64,000 nt of DNA from UTCHB3 sp964531325 (lineage in GTDB: Bacteria > Bacteroidota > Ignavibacteria > Ignavibacteriales > Ignavibacteriaceae), in contig CAZHCW010000011.1 of assembly GCA_964531325.1 (NCBI GenBank), positions 62,001 through 126,000 on the forward strand, read 5' to 3'. Of the stretch, positions 45,717 to 53,888 are shown in pieces (position 1 is the stretch's first letter; each line of letters starts with the position of its first letter). The notes below the pieces were generated by a model that was not told the origin of the DNA, did not search any database, and saw nothing but the letters and a program-made list of their open reading frames with translations. Both the position numbers and the translations under genes were made by a program.

Positions 45717-47135
45717 ATGGCAGAGTTAACAAAAAAAGAGAGAATGCAAATTCCTCGCCAACCCATGCCCGAGCAGGCTCCCAACTCAAGAAACAAAAAC
45801 TTCACAGAGGTAAATCTTGGCTTTACAGAGGAACTTGCAAAACTTGAAGCGGAACGCTGTTTGCAGTGCCCAAAACCTAAATGTGTTGAAGGGTGTCCGG
45901 TTGGGGTGCAAATTAAAGATTTTATAAAGTTGGTTGCCGATGGCGACTATCTCGCGGCTGCCTCGAAGATCAAAGAGAATAATGTTTTGCCTGCGGTTTG
46001 TGGAAGAGTTTGTCCCCAGGAAGAACAGTGTGAAGCAAAATGTGTCACTGGTGTAAAAGGGGAATCGGTTGCGATTGGTCGGCTTGAGAGATTTGTTGCC
46101 GATTATGAAAGAACCACCACTGGCATTCGTCAGGCTGAAATTAAATCAAAAACCGGCAAAAAAGTTGCCATTATCGGGAGTGGACCTGCAGGACTTAGCT
46201 GCGCAGGTGAACTTGTTCAGCTTGGACATACAGTCACTGTTTTTGAAGCACTTCACGATATCGGTGGTGTTTTGATTTATGGCATCCCTGAGTTCAGATT
46301 ACCAAAAGAGATCGTTAAAGCCGAAGTGGATGCACTTGAAGCTTTGGGTGTTGAATTCAAAACCAACAGCGTAATTGGTTTCACCGATACCATCGATGAA
46401 TTGATGACGGTGGAAGGTTATGATGCCGTATTTATTGGTGTTGGGGCGGGACTGCCATATTTTATGAATCTTCCCGGCGAGAATTACAACGGTGTTTACT
46501 CGGCAAATGAGTTCCTCACCAGAGTGAACCTCATGAAAGCATATAAATTCCCTGAATACGATACTCCTGTATTTGATGTAAAAGGGAAAAATGTTGCTGT
46601 TTTTGGGGGTGGAAATACCGCAATGGATGCCGTAAGAACTTCAAAACGGTTGGGTGCTGCCAATGCCCGCATAATATACAGACGAAGTGAAGTGGAAATG
46701 CCTGCAAGAATTGAAGAAGTGCATCACGCCAAGGAAGAGGGAATTGAGTTTGTTATGCTTACCAATCCACTTGAGTTCCTCGGTGATGAATCAGGCTGGC
46801 TTCATGGAGTAAAACTTCAAAAGATGGAGCTTGGTGAACCCGATGCTTCCGGAAGAAGAAGGCCCGTGGCAATACCGGGTTCAGAGTATGTTATGCCTAT
46901 TGATATGGCGGTCATAGCTATTGGTAACGGCTCAAATCCAATTATACAAAAAACAACACCTGATATAAACTTCAATAAGTGGGGTAATATCACGGTTGAA
47001 GAAGCCACTATGAAAACCTCCAAGAAGGGTGTTTTTGCGGGTGGTGATATTGTAACCGGTGGAGCCACAGTTATCCTGGCAATGGGTGCCGGAAGAAAAG
47101 CTGCTACTGCAATTGATGAGTACCTAATGCAGTAA
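45717..47135 (+). CDS. nfnB: NADH-dependent ferredoxin:NADP+ oxidoreductase, subunit B (GltD-like)
   Basis: 472 residues. The N-terminal 4Fe-4S region has CLQCPKPKCVEGCPVGVQI and CGRVCPQEEQCEAKC (about 43-106). The FAD motif is AIIGSGPAGLSCAGEL (about 145-160), and the NADPH-binding motif is VAVFGGGNTAMDAVRTSKRLGA (about 292-313). Without a large glutamate-synthase subunit next to it, and with nfnA directly upstream, NfnB is a better call than glutamate synthase small chain. It is the last gene of the rnf-nfn operon. Its final codons (LMQ and stop) are formed by an octamer repeat tract. Confidence 0.9.
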   Translation: MAELTKKERMQIPRQPMPEQAPNSRNKNFTEVNLGFTEELAKLEAERCLQCPKPKCVEGCPVGVQIKDFIKLVADGDYLAAASKIKENNVLPAVCGRVCPQEEQCEAKCVTGVKGESVAIGRLERFVADYERTTTGIRQAEIKSKTGKKVAIIGSGPAGLSCAGELVQLGHTVTVFEALHDIGGVLIYGIPEFRLPKEIVKAEVDALEALGVEFKTNSVIGFTDTIDELMTVEGYDAVFIGVGAGLPYFMNLPGENYNGVYSANEFLTRVNLMKAYKFPEYDTPVFDVKGKNVAVFGGGNTAMDAVRTSKRLGAANARIIYRRSEVEMPARIEEVHHAKEEGIEFVMLTNPLEFLGDESGWLHGVKLQKMELGEPDASGRRRPVAIPGSEYVMPIDMAVIAIGNGSNPIIQKTTPDINFNKWGNITVEEATMKTSKKGVFAGGDIVTGGATVILAMGAGRKAATAIDEYLMQ

Positions 47136-47158
47136 TGCAATAATCCAATAATGCAGTA
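47127..47158. repeat. Octamer tandem repeat at the nfnB 3' end
   Basis: Four 8-bp units, ATGCAGTA, ATGCAATA, ATCCAATA, ATGCAGTA. The first unit encodes the last Met-Gln of NfnB and begins its TAA stop. The same words occur inverted at 62598-62621. Confidence 0.87.
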
Positions 47159-47185
47159 ATATGGCGGTAATTGGATGATTTTGAG

Positions 47186-47221
47186 GACGCAGATACACGC
47201 AGATTAAACGGATTTCCGCGG
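47186..47221. repeat. Dispersed repeat of the CTGCGTGTATCTGCG type (copy 1)
   Basis: Reads GACGCAGATACACGCAGAT then TAAACGGATTTCCGCGG; the reverse complement of the words at 61459-61520 and 62532-62571. Non-coding. Confidence 0.75.
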
Positions 47222-47241
47222 AGGGGTTTGAAGTATTTTTT

Positions 47242-47400
47242 AAAACCACAGAGCCCACAGAGGATTTTTTTATAGAGGCATAACCGGAGGAAACATTTGG
47301 ATGATGACCAATGTTTCGTTTTTTGAATAAGTCCGGTATGACCAATTAGTCTCAAATTTCTCAACTCTTTCTCCGTATGCTCTGTGTGCTCTGTGGTTTA
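47242..47400. repeat. Dispersed ACCACAGAG element with inverted ends (copy R1)
   Basis: A 159-bp non-coding segment. The left end AAACCACAGAGCCCACAGAG and the right end CTCTGTGTGCTCTGTGGTTT are inverted repeats. From 47281 on it is identical to copy R2 at 51255-51421, and the identity runs on into the 3' coding end of the neighbouring propeller genes. Confidence 0.85.
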
Positions 47401-47408
47401 TTGCTTCT

Positions 47409-49847
47409 TTACTTCATCAAAACCATTTTAACCGTAAGCGATATTGTCCTGCCGGAGATTGTATTAGTACATAATACCTGACAGAAATACATCCCGGATG
47501 ATTCGGTGCCCATTTCAAAATCCTGTTCAAAATAGCCGTGACTTAGAATTCCTCTTTCTATCTCTCTTACCTGTTCTCCCATTGCATTGAACACTCTGAT
47601 CACAACCTTATTTTCTTCAGGAAGAGAAAATGTCACCTTTGTTGAAGGGTTAAAAGGGTTTGGGTAATTCTGTTGAATTGAATAATTCTCAGGTACCTCA
47701 CCCAACAATACTTCCACTTCATTGGAGTATTCAAATTCACCGTTATAATCGATCTGTTTCAACCGATAATAAAGAATGGCTGGTGCTTTTAATTCATAAT
47801 CATCATAACCGTAGAATATTTTACGGGTCGAGGTGCCGGAACCCTTTGAGAAAGCAATTTTTTTCCAATCTCCATACTTGTATTTTCTTTCGATCTCAAA
47901 GCCCATGTTGTTGGTCTCGGTTTCGGTAGTCCATTGAAGAACCACTTTGTTTCCAAAGGGGAGTGCCGAGAATAACGAGAGTTCAACTGGTGTGTTACCA
48001 CGGTTCCAGGTTCTCCAGACATCCAGAGTGCTACTCACAAACAGACCTTCAAAATGATCGAACATATGCATTCTGGTAAAGTATTTTGAAGTATAGATCT
48101 CAGAGAATTCGTTGACCTTCCATGACCAGCCACCGTCGTATGTAGAATGTAGTTTGTTTGCACCAACAAAGAAGTTGAGGGAATCCTTACAATAAACATT
48201 TCGGGCACCATACATTCCGGGAATGTTGACAAGCTCAAAATTAACTCCACCATCTCTGGTGCGATAGACCTGGCTGTTAAATCCTGCAACCAACCCATTA
48301 TTACTATCGTAGAATTGAAAATCAGAGATACTGGCACTCTGAAATCCCAGTTTGCTCCAATTTTCACCATAGTCAGTCGACTTATAAAGTTCACCGTTCG
48401 AGGCATAACCAGTTCCATCTGGTAGAAACTGTATTTTTACGAAATTTTCTGTGGTAACCGCAAGTTTTATCGTCCAATTCACTCCGTGATCAGTGCTGAG
48501 CATAAGGTTCTTGTTGGCACAGACCCAGAGGTCTCCATTTGACAAAACTTGCATATCTTTGAGTTGCACACCGGAAAAACTCGATATCAAAGTAAAATTC
48601 TCACATTTCAGGTCACTTTTATAAATCGAGTTTGCTGTTACAGAATACACAAGTGAATCATGGGAAATCTCAATATCCAACACATTTCCTCCCATAGATG
48701 GTTTTACGACCCAGTTTTCCCCTCTATCTGTGGAAATTAAAAGTTTTGCCGACTGCTGGTATATTGGCTGTGTAGAAATAATGGCATATCCGGGATCATG
48801 AAAAGCCGCGCTTAAGGGAGGTGATGGCAAATGGTTAAGCCTGACTTCCCAAGGTAGCGAGATATCCTCACCCGATGCCAGAAATAGTGACCCCGGACCA
48901 CTACCGTAGATTCTGTTATTAAAAACTTTAGCATCGGAATATTGATAGGCTCGTTGTGGATATAATCCCCGGTCCCAGGATAGGCCCTTGTTGGTCGTGT
49001 ACATTATTCCCCCTGTGTGCAGTGTCCCAAACGCCCTGTTTTCATCTATAAAGTGTATATTGTTGACAATGCCCCGAAAATTTTGCTGAGCAAAAATGTG
49101 GATTTGGTTCCAGTTAGTGCCACTGTCTGTAGAACCTGCGATCATTGGTTCGTAGTAGATTTCCCATGGGGAAGGTTGAACAAGCCTCCCTCCACCAAGG
49201 ATCATCATGGTATCATTAAGAATGTCAATCGATGTGGGATTGCTGAAACCAAAAGGGATAAATTGTGAACTGAATGTGGCACCACCATTAGTTGTCTTGT
49301 AAACCGAACTTCCAAACACCCATCCAAGCTGCCTGTCTTTAAAACTGATATTACGAATAGTTTTAATTGTTGAATCAAGCATTACCCAGCTTTGTCCACC
49401 ATTTTCAGTTTTTATTATCATCTGGTAAGTAAAATTTCCACTTGCATATGAAGTGAGGGCATACCCAAAGTTTTGATCAAAAAACTGAATCTGTAGTAAG
49501 GAACTGAATCTGTCAGGAATGGTGATTGCAGTCCAGGTCGCCCCACCATCGGTGGTTTTCAGGAAAGTTGACGGGGTACTTGATGCAATGAAAATATTGT
49601 TATCATCAATAAAACTGACATTTGAGATGTCTGTTATTGGAATATCATGCTTGATAGTCCAATTCCTGCCTCCATCGCTGCTTTTAACCACAAAACCCGT
49701 ATTATGGTAATATACAGCTGTTATATGCAATGAATCGCTCATGTAGAAACCTGAGAAAGTGCCCTCAAACGGCAGAAGTTGAACCTCTGTCCACTGAGAA
49801 AACAATACTGAGGTGAATACTAAAAGTACTGCAAATAATTTTTTCAT
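47409..49847 (-). CDS. Exported Asp-box propeller protein, T9SS sorted (array copy A1)
   Basis: 812 residues from MKKLFAVLLVF; the upstream ATG at 49859 would add four residues, but GGAAA sits in the right place for the inner start. A signal peptide (ending FSQW) is followed by eleven Asp-box-like motifs such as SSDGGRNW, TTDGGATW, STDRGENW and TYDGGWSW, spread over about residues 55-600. These are the mark of YCF48/sortilin/BNR-like beta propellers. Then come a WxTETETNNMGFEIERK segment and a type A sorting domain (NYPNPFNPSTKVTFSLPEE, GMYFCQVLC, VKMVLMK). It should be exported by the T9SS and kept at or released from the cell surface. It is the last gene of the minus-strand array. The ligand is unknown. 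Confidence 0.88.
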   Translation of the reverse strand: MKKLFAVLLVFTSVLFSQWTEVQLLPFEGTFSGFYMSDSLHITAVYYHNTGFVVKSSDGGRNWTIKHDIPITDISNVSFIDDNNIFIASSTPSTFLKTTDGGATWTAITIPDRFSSLLQIQFFDQNFGYALTSYASGNFTYQMIIKTENGGQSWVMLDSTIKTIRNISFKDRQLGWVFGSSVYKTTNGGATFSSQFIPFGFSNPTSIDILNDTMMILGGGRLVQPSPWEIYYEPMIAGSTDSGTNWNQIHIFAQQNFRGIVNNIHFIDENRAFGTLHTGGIMYTTNKGLSWDRGLYPQRAYQYSDAKVFNNRIYGSGPGSLFLASGEDISLPWEVRLNHLPSPPLSAAFHDPGYAIISTQPIYQQSAKLLISTDRGENWVVKPSMGGNVLDIEISHDSLVYSVTANSIYKSDLKCENFTLISSFSGVQLKDMQVLSNGDLWVCANKNLMLSTDHGVNWTIKLAVTTENFVKIQFLPDGTGYASNGELYKSTDYGENWSKLGFQSASISDFQFYDSNNGLVAGFNSQVYRTRDGGVNFELVNIPGMYGARNVYCKDSLNFFVGANKLHSTYDGGWSWKVNEFSEIYTSKYFTRMHMFDHFEGLFVSSTLDVWRTWNRGNTPVELSLFSALPFGNKVVLQWTTETETNNMGFEIERKYKYGDWKKIAFSKGSGTSTRKIFYGYDDYELKAPAILYYRLKQIDYNGEFEYSNEVEVLLGEVPENYSIQQNYPNPFNPSTKVTFSLPEENKVVIRVFNAMGEQVREIERGILSHGYFEQDFEMGTESSGMYFCQVLCTNTISGRTISLTVKMVLMK

Positions 49848-49920
49848 GATGATTTCCATTTTTTACTCTTATAAAGAGTTCTTTTTAACCTGATACATTA
49901 CATTTAGTTCTATCAGGAGG

Positions 49921-51213
49921 CTACTTGGTCACTAATATTTTTATGTGTTCCGCACCGGATTTAGTTGTCAATCTGAAAACATAGATGCCCGTAGGAAGTC
50001 CTGTGGCATCCAAATTTATTGAATTTTCACCGGCAAGCAAGTCTCCAGCAAGAATGTTGGTCACAGTTCTGCCAAGGATATCGTAAAGTGTGCCATTGGC
50101 ATAGCCGGTTGATGGCATATTAAACCTGATTGTGACAGAACTTCTCCCGGAATTGTTATTTATTGAAACGGGATTCGGAAAAGCCTCCAAATCGATCGAA
50201 ACAGGGATTTGGGGATCATCCTCAATCAAGCCAACAGTCGGTTTATAAGTTAAAGTATGAACCCCGATTGGAGAGGGACTTGAGACCAATTTTGGTCTGA
50301 AAAATTTATCACGCAAAGTAAATCTGTATCTAAATTTTAATCCTGCTTTCATTTTTGTGCTATCAAGTTGCATTGTGAAGGTAGTGGTGGGTGTTGTAGC
50401 TGCCACAGCACTTAAAACAGGTGTGGTGGAGACTGAATCATTTGAATAATAATACCAAATGAAGAGAGAATCGTTAAAATTTAGATCTGAAGTATATTGG
50501 GCGTAATAGTTGTGCATATCGTGTGTTGTATTAACCGTAAAAGTCTTTTCGAACACGGAAATATTTGAATTCGAGTAATAAGTGAGAACAGGTGCCCAGT
50601 TTTGAACATTGTAGATCGTGTCACCATTTTTATTAAATCTTAACATTTCGAATGTAGTGTACTCCTTGCTATATCCCCAAAAAGTCAGATAATAATGGTA
50701 GTAGTAGATTCGGCGTAACCCAAGTCCTCTTTCAACTTGATATTCGCTTTTTTTAATTGTAGACTCGTTAGTGACTTCGACTCTATAAGTTCTTACTGAA
50801 TCAGTTCCGCCAACATAAATAGTATATGGTCCACCAAGATTATCAAGGTGTCCGACATAACTTCCACCCGGAGGGATGTTAAAATCTAACATCATATATT
50901 TTGTACTGCCTCGTAAAAAGTATAATTTATTATTTGCTTCATCCATCCCAAAATAACTAAACGAACTACCACAATAACCATTATAGAATTTGATACCATC
51001 GATTTCAATCATTAACTTGACCGAAGCTTGCGGATTAGAAATAGTAGTACTATTGCTCCAATTATCAAATTGATTCCATTTATAGATAATCTGTTCCTTA
51101 TCCTGAAGGCTCATCACAAAAAAAGGTGTCGTTTGAGCATAGATGTTCAATGAAAGAACCAGCAATAATGTAAATATCCTGATTAACAAGCTGGGAGATA
51201 TTTCTTTTTTCAT
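49921..51213 (-). CDS. Exported array protein of unknown family (copy B1)
   Basis: 430 residues from the ATG at 51213, the position matching the start of its paralogue B2; the earlier ATG at 51234 is not conserved in B2. The signal peptide ends NIYAQ, followed by the shared block TTPFFVMSLQDKEQ. Other blocks kept in both copies are YFGMDEANNKLYFLR, MMLDFNIPPG, GLGLR, TTHD, LNFNDSLFI and KFRYRFTLRDKF. A C-terminal sorting-like domain has FPNPVSINNN, TIRFNM, TLYDILGR, TGIYVFRLTTKSG and EHIKILVTK, different from the NYPNPFNPST type in its neighbours. No enzyme motif seen. It lies between A2 and A1 with 71 bp to A1. Confidence 0.78.
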   Translation of the reverse strand: MKKEISPSLLIRIFTLLLVLSLNIYAQTTPFFVMSLQDKEQIIYKWNQFDNWSNSTTISNPQASVKLMIEIDGIKFYNGYCGSSFSYFGMDEANNKLYFLRGSTKYMMLDFNIPPGGSYVGHLDNLGGPYTIYVGGTDSVRTYRVEVTNESTIKKSEYQVERGLGLRRIYYYHYYLTFWGYSKEYTTFEMLRFNKNGDTIYNVQNWAPVLTYYSNSNISVFEKTFTVNTTHDMHNYYAQYTSDLNFNDSLFIWYYYSNDSVSTTPVLSAVAATTPTTTFTMQLDSTKMKAGLKFRYRFTLRDKFFRPKLVSSPSPIGVHTLTYKPTVGLIEDDPQIPVSIDLEAFPNPVSINNNSGRSSVTIRFNMPSTGYANGTLYDILGRTVTNILAGDLLAGENSINLDATGLPTGIYVFRLTTKSGAEHIKILVTK

Positions 51214-51254
51214 TTTTATACTTTTATTTTTCATTCTATCTAATAAACATCATT

Positions 51255-51421
51255 AAAAACCACAGAGCACATTGAGTCCACAGAGGATTTTTATGGAGTT
51301 TTAACCGGAGGAAACATTTGGATGATGACCAATGTTTCGTTTTTTGAATAAGTCCGGTATGACCAATTAGTCTCAAATTTCTCAACTCTTTCTCCGTATG
51401 CTCTGTGTGCTCTGTGGTTTA
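51255..51421. repeat. Dispersed ACCACAGAG element with inverted ends (copy R2)
   Basis: Fills most of the gap between B1 and A2. The left end is AAAAACCACAGAGCACATTG and the right end CTCTGTGTGCTCTGTGGTTT. From 51302 it matches R1 without a difference that I can find, on to 51558 inside A2. Confidence 0.85.
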
Positions 51422-51429
51422 TTGCTTCT

Positions 51430-53862
51430 TTACTTCATCAAAACCATTTTAACCGTAAGCGATATTGTCCTGCCGGAGATTGTATTAGTACATAATACCT
51501 GACAGAAATACATCCCGGATGATTCGGTGCCCATTTCAAAATCCTGTTCAAAATAGCCATGACTGAGAACCCCTCTATCAATTTCCTTTATCTGTTCTCC
51601 CATTGCATTGAACACTCGAATCACAACTTTGTTCTCTTCAGGGAGTGAAAATGTCACCTTTGTTGAAGGATTAAAGGGATTTGGGTAGTTCTGTTGTATT
51701 GAATAATTCTCAGGTATTTCACCCAAAAGTACTTCCACTTCCTTAGAATATTCAAATTCACCGTTGTAATCTATTTGTTTCAATCGGTAATAGAGGATGG
51801 CCGGAGCTTTTGGTTCATAATCATCATAACCGTAGAAAATCTTACGGGTTGATGTACCTGATCCTTTTGAGAAGGCAAATTTCTTCCACTCACCATTCCT
51901 GTATTTTCTTTCGATCTCAAAGCCCATGTTATTGGTCTCGGTTTCGGTAGTCCATTGAAGAACTACTTTGTTACCTAACGGGATAGCAGAAAATGCGGAC
52001 ATCTCAACCGGTGTGTTTCCGCGGTTGTTGGTTTTCCATATTCCGGATCCCCCAGAATTAACTATTGTGACACCAATTCCTTCAAATAAATCATACATTC
52101 CCATCCATGAAAATTTACTACTGTATGAAGGCAGGAATTCGTTTATTTTCCATGTCAAACCACCATCATAAGTTGAGTATAGATTATTGGCACTAACATA
52201 GATGCTAAGTGAATCTTTCATATAGATATAGGATGCGTTTCCCATTCCCGGGATGATCATTTCCGAAATCGTCGCTCCACCATCAGTCGTTTTATAAATT
52301 TTACTGTTTGAGGTTAAGAAGATGCCAAAATTGCTGTTAATGAAACTAATTTCCCGAAGGTTTAAACCAAGATTACTGAGTTGGTTCCAGGTGTTTCCAT
52401 TGTCTGTGGTTTTATAAAGTGAAACATTACAAGCATAGCCTGTTCCGTCTTCGAACATGATTACTTGATCGAAGTTAATTCCTGAGACTGACAACTTTGT
52501 GTCCCAATTCCTGCCACCGTTGCTACTTGATAAGATAGTGGTTCCAGATGCAATCCAAATGGTGCCGTCTTCTTGGGTATATATATCATAGATATTGCCT
52601 GTTGGTGATTGTGAAATAGAGTCCATAGTCAAGCAGAGGTCTTCAGATTTAGAGAAGACTTTATCGCTTGCCAGATAGACAAGGGAATCATTCACTATAC
52701 TAATTTTTGTAGCTTTTCCTTTTTGCATTCTTCTTGTAGCCCAGTGGTTCCCCCGATCGGTTGAAACAAAAAGCCCGCCACCTTCATCAGCAATTATCGC
52801 ATAACCCGGATCGAGAAATGCAGCAGCAGAGTGATTTAAAAAAGTCTGATCTGTTCTTATTTCCCAAGGTTCATTGATATCGAATCTGGAAACGGCAAAA
52901 AATATTCCGTCTCCGAGGAGATAAACGCGATTTTCAAAAATTTTGACATCTTTATATCGGCGAGATACTCCAATCTGCGACACATATCTCCATGTAACTC
53001 CGGTATCTGTAGTATATAATAGTCCGTTTTCAAATTGGAGTGGGGATATGGCGGTTGTGGGATTTAAAAATTTAATATTAAAGGGAAAACCTGCGAAATT
53101 AATCTCACCTAAGTCTTTGAATAACCATGTCAAACCCTTATTCGTAGATGTTGCCATTAATGGGGCAAAGTAACCTCGCCAAGGGTCAACCTGAACCCAA
53201 CGGGCACTTCCCACAACCAGGATACTATCATTAATCTCATCAACGGTTTTTGGGTAAGAGATTCCTGGCGGATTGTACATGTTGGTGAAGGTAATTCCCC
53301 CGTCAGTTGTGTGGTGGATTTCTCCAGATGCAAAAACCCATCCTTTAAGAGCGTTTTTAAAATGAAACCCGTCAATATACTGAGCCGAGTCAATAATATT
53401 CCAGTTCACTCCCTTGTCAGTGGATTTTAATAAATAATTAACCACAGCTCCACCAGAACCATAATCGCCAGCAGCATAAACGGTTGTGCTGTCGAGGAAT
53501 TGGATTTTCTTCAAGTTTTGGAATTGGGTTGGTAGATTGATCTCCGACCATGTTGACCCACCATCAGAGGTAAAAATCATTTGGCTCGGGGAATTCAATC
53601 TGGCGAAAATATGGTTCTCATCAATAACAGATGCTTCTGTCAAACTGAGTATAGGGATTCTCTGTGTGCGAAACCAGTTTCTACCCCCATCAGTGGTTTT
53701 TATTACATAACAACTATCGTCCGAATAGGCTGCAGTAAAATTCAATGAGTCGGTCATATGGAAGCTAAATACCTGCCCACTCAAGGGGTTGATTACTACA
53801 CTTTCCCACTGCGAAAACAGTTGGGAATTTATGGCAAACAGAAAAATTATCAATCGATTCAT
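51430..53862 (-). CDS. Exported Asp-box propeller protein, T9SS sorted (array copy A2)
   Basis: 810 residues. A signal peptide (ending LFSQW) is followed by eleven Asp-box-like motifs (for example TTDGGRNW, TSDGGSTW, STDKGVNW, STDRGNHW, TYDGGLTW) and the type A sorting domain. It is closest to A4: both share ARWVQVDPWRGY, NDSLVYLAS and SPTGxIxDI-type blocks in the propeller and VEMSxFSAIPLGNK before the sorting domain. At the very C-terminus it groups with A1 instead (VEVLLGE, GRTISLTVK), which points to gene conversion. It starts 26 bp after A3 and is followed by repeat R2. Ligand unknown. Confidence 0.88.
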   Translation of the reverse strand: MNRLIIFLFAINSQLFSQWESVVINPLSGQVFSFHMTDSLNFTAAYSDDSCYVIKTTDGGRNWFRTQRIPILSLTEASVIDENHIFARLNSPSQMIFTSDGGSTWSEINLPTQFQNLKKIQFLDSTTVYAAGDYGSGGAVVNYLLKSTDKGVNWNIIDSAQYIDGFHFKNALKGWVFASGEIHHTTDGGITFTNMYNPPGISYPKTVDEINDSILVVGSARWVQVDPWRGYFAPLMATSTNKGLTWLFKDLGEINFAGFPFNIKFLNPTTAISPLQFENGLLYTTDTGVTWRYVSQIGVSRRYKDVKIFENRVYLLGDGIFFAVSRFDINEPWEIRTDQTFLNHSAAAFLDPGYAIIADEGGGLFVSTDRGNHWATRRMQKGKATKISIVNDSLVYLASDKVFSKSEDLCLTMDSISQSPTGNIYDIYTQEDGTIWIASGTTILSSSNGGRNWDTKLSVSGINFDQVIMFEDGTGYACNVSLYKTTDNGNTWNQLSNLGLNLREISFINSNFGIFLTSNSKIYKTTDGGATISEMIIPGMGNASYIYMKDSLSIYVSANNLYSTYDGGLTWKINEFLPSYSSKFSWMGMYDLFEGIGVTIVNSGGSGIWKTNNRGNTPVEMSAFSAIPLGNKVVLQWTTETETNNMGFEIERKYRNGEWKKFAFSKGSGTSTRKIFYGYDDYEPKAPAILYYRLKQIDYNGEFEYSKEVEVLLGEIPENYSIQQNYPNPFNPSTKVTFSLPEENKVVIRVFNAMGEQIKEIDRGVLSHGYFEQDFEMGTESSGMYFCQVLCTNTISGRTISLTVKMVLMK

Positions 53863-53888
53863 TTTTATTTTTCCTTTGAATACTAAGT

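Noticed and set aside
45717..47135. Glutamate synthase small subunit (gltD)
   Set aside because: No large subunit nearby, and the gene follows nfnA within the rnf operon; the NfnB reading fits both partners.
47104..47364. Minus-strand frame after nfnB
   Set aside because: Made of octamer and ACCACAGAG repeats; it does not resemble a gene apart from those repeats.
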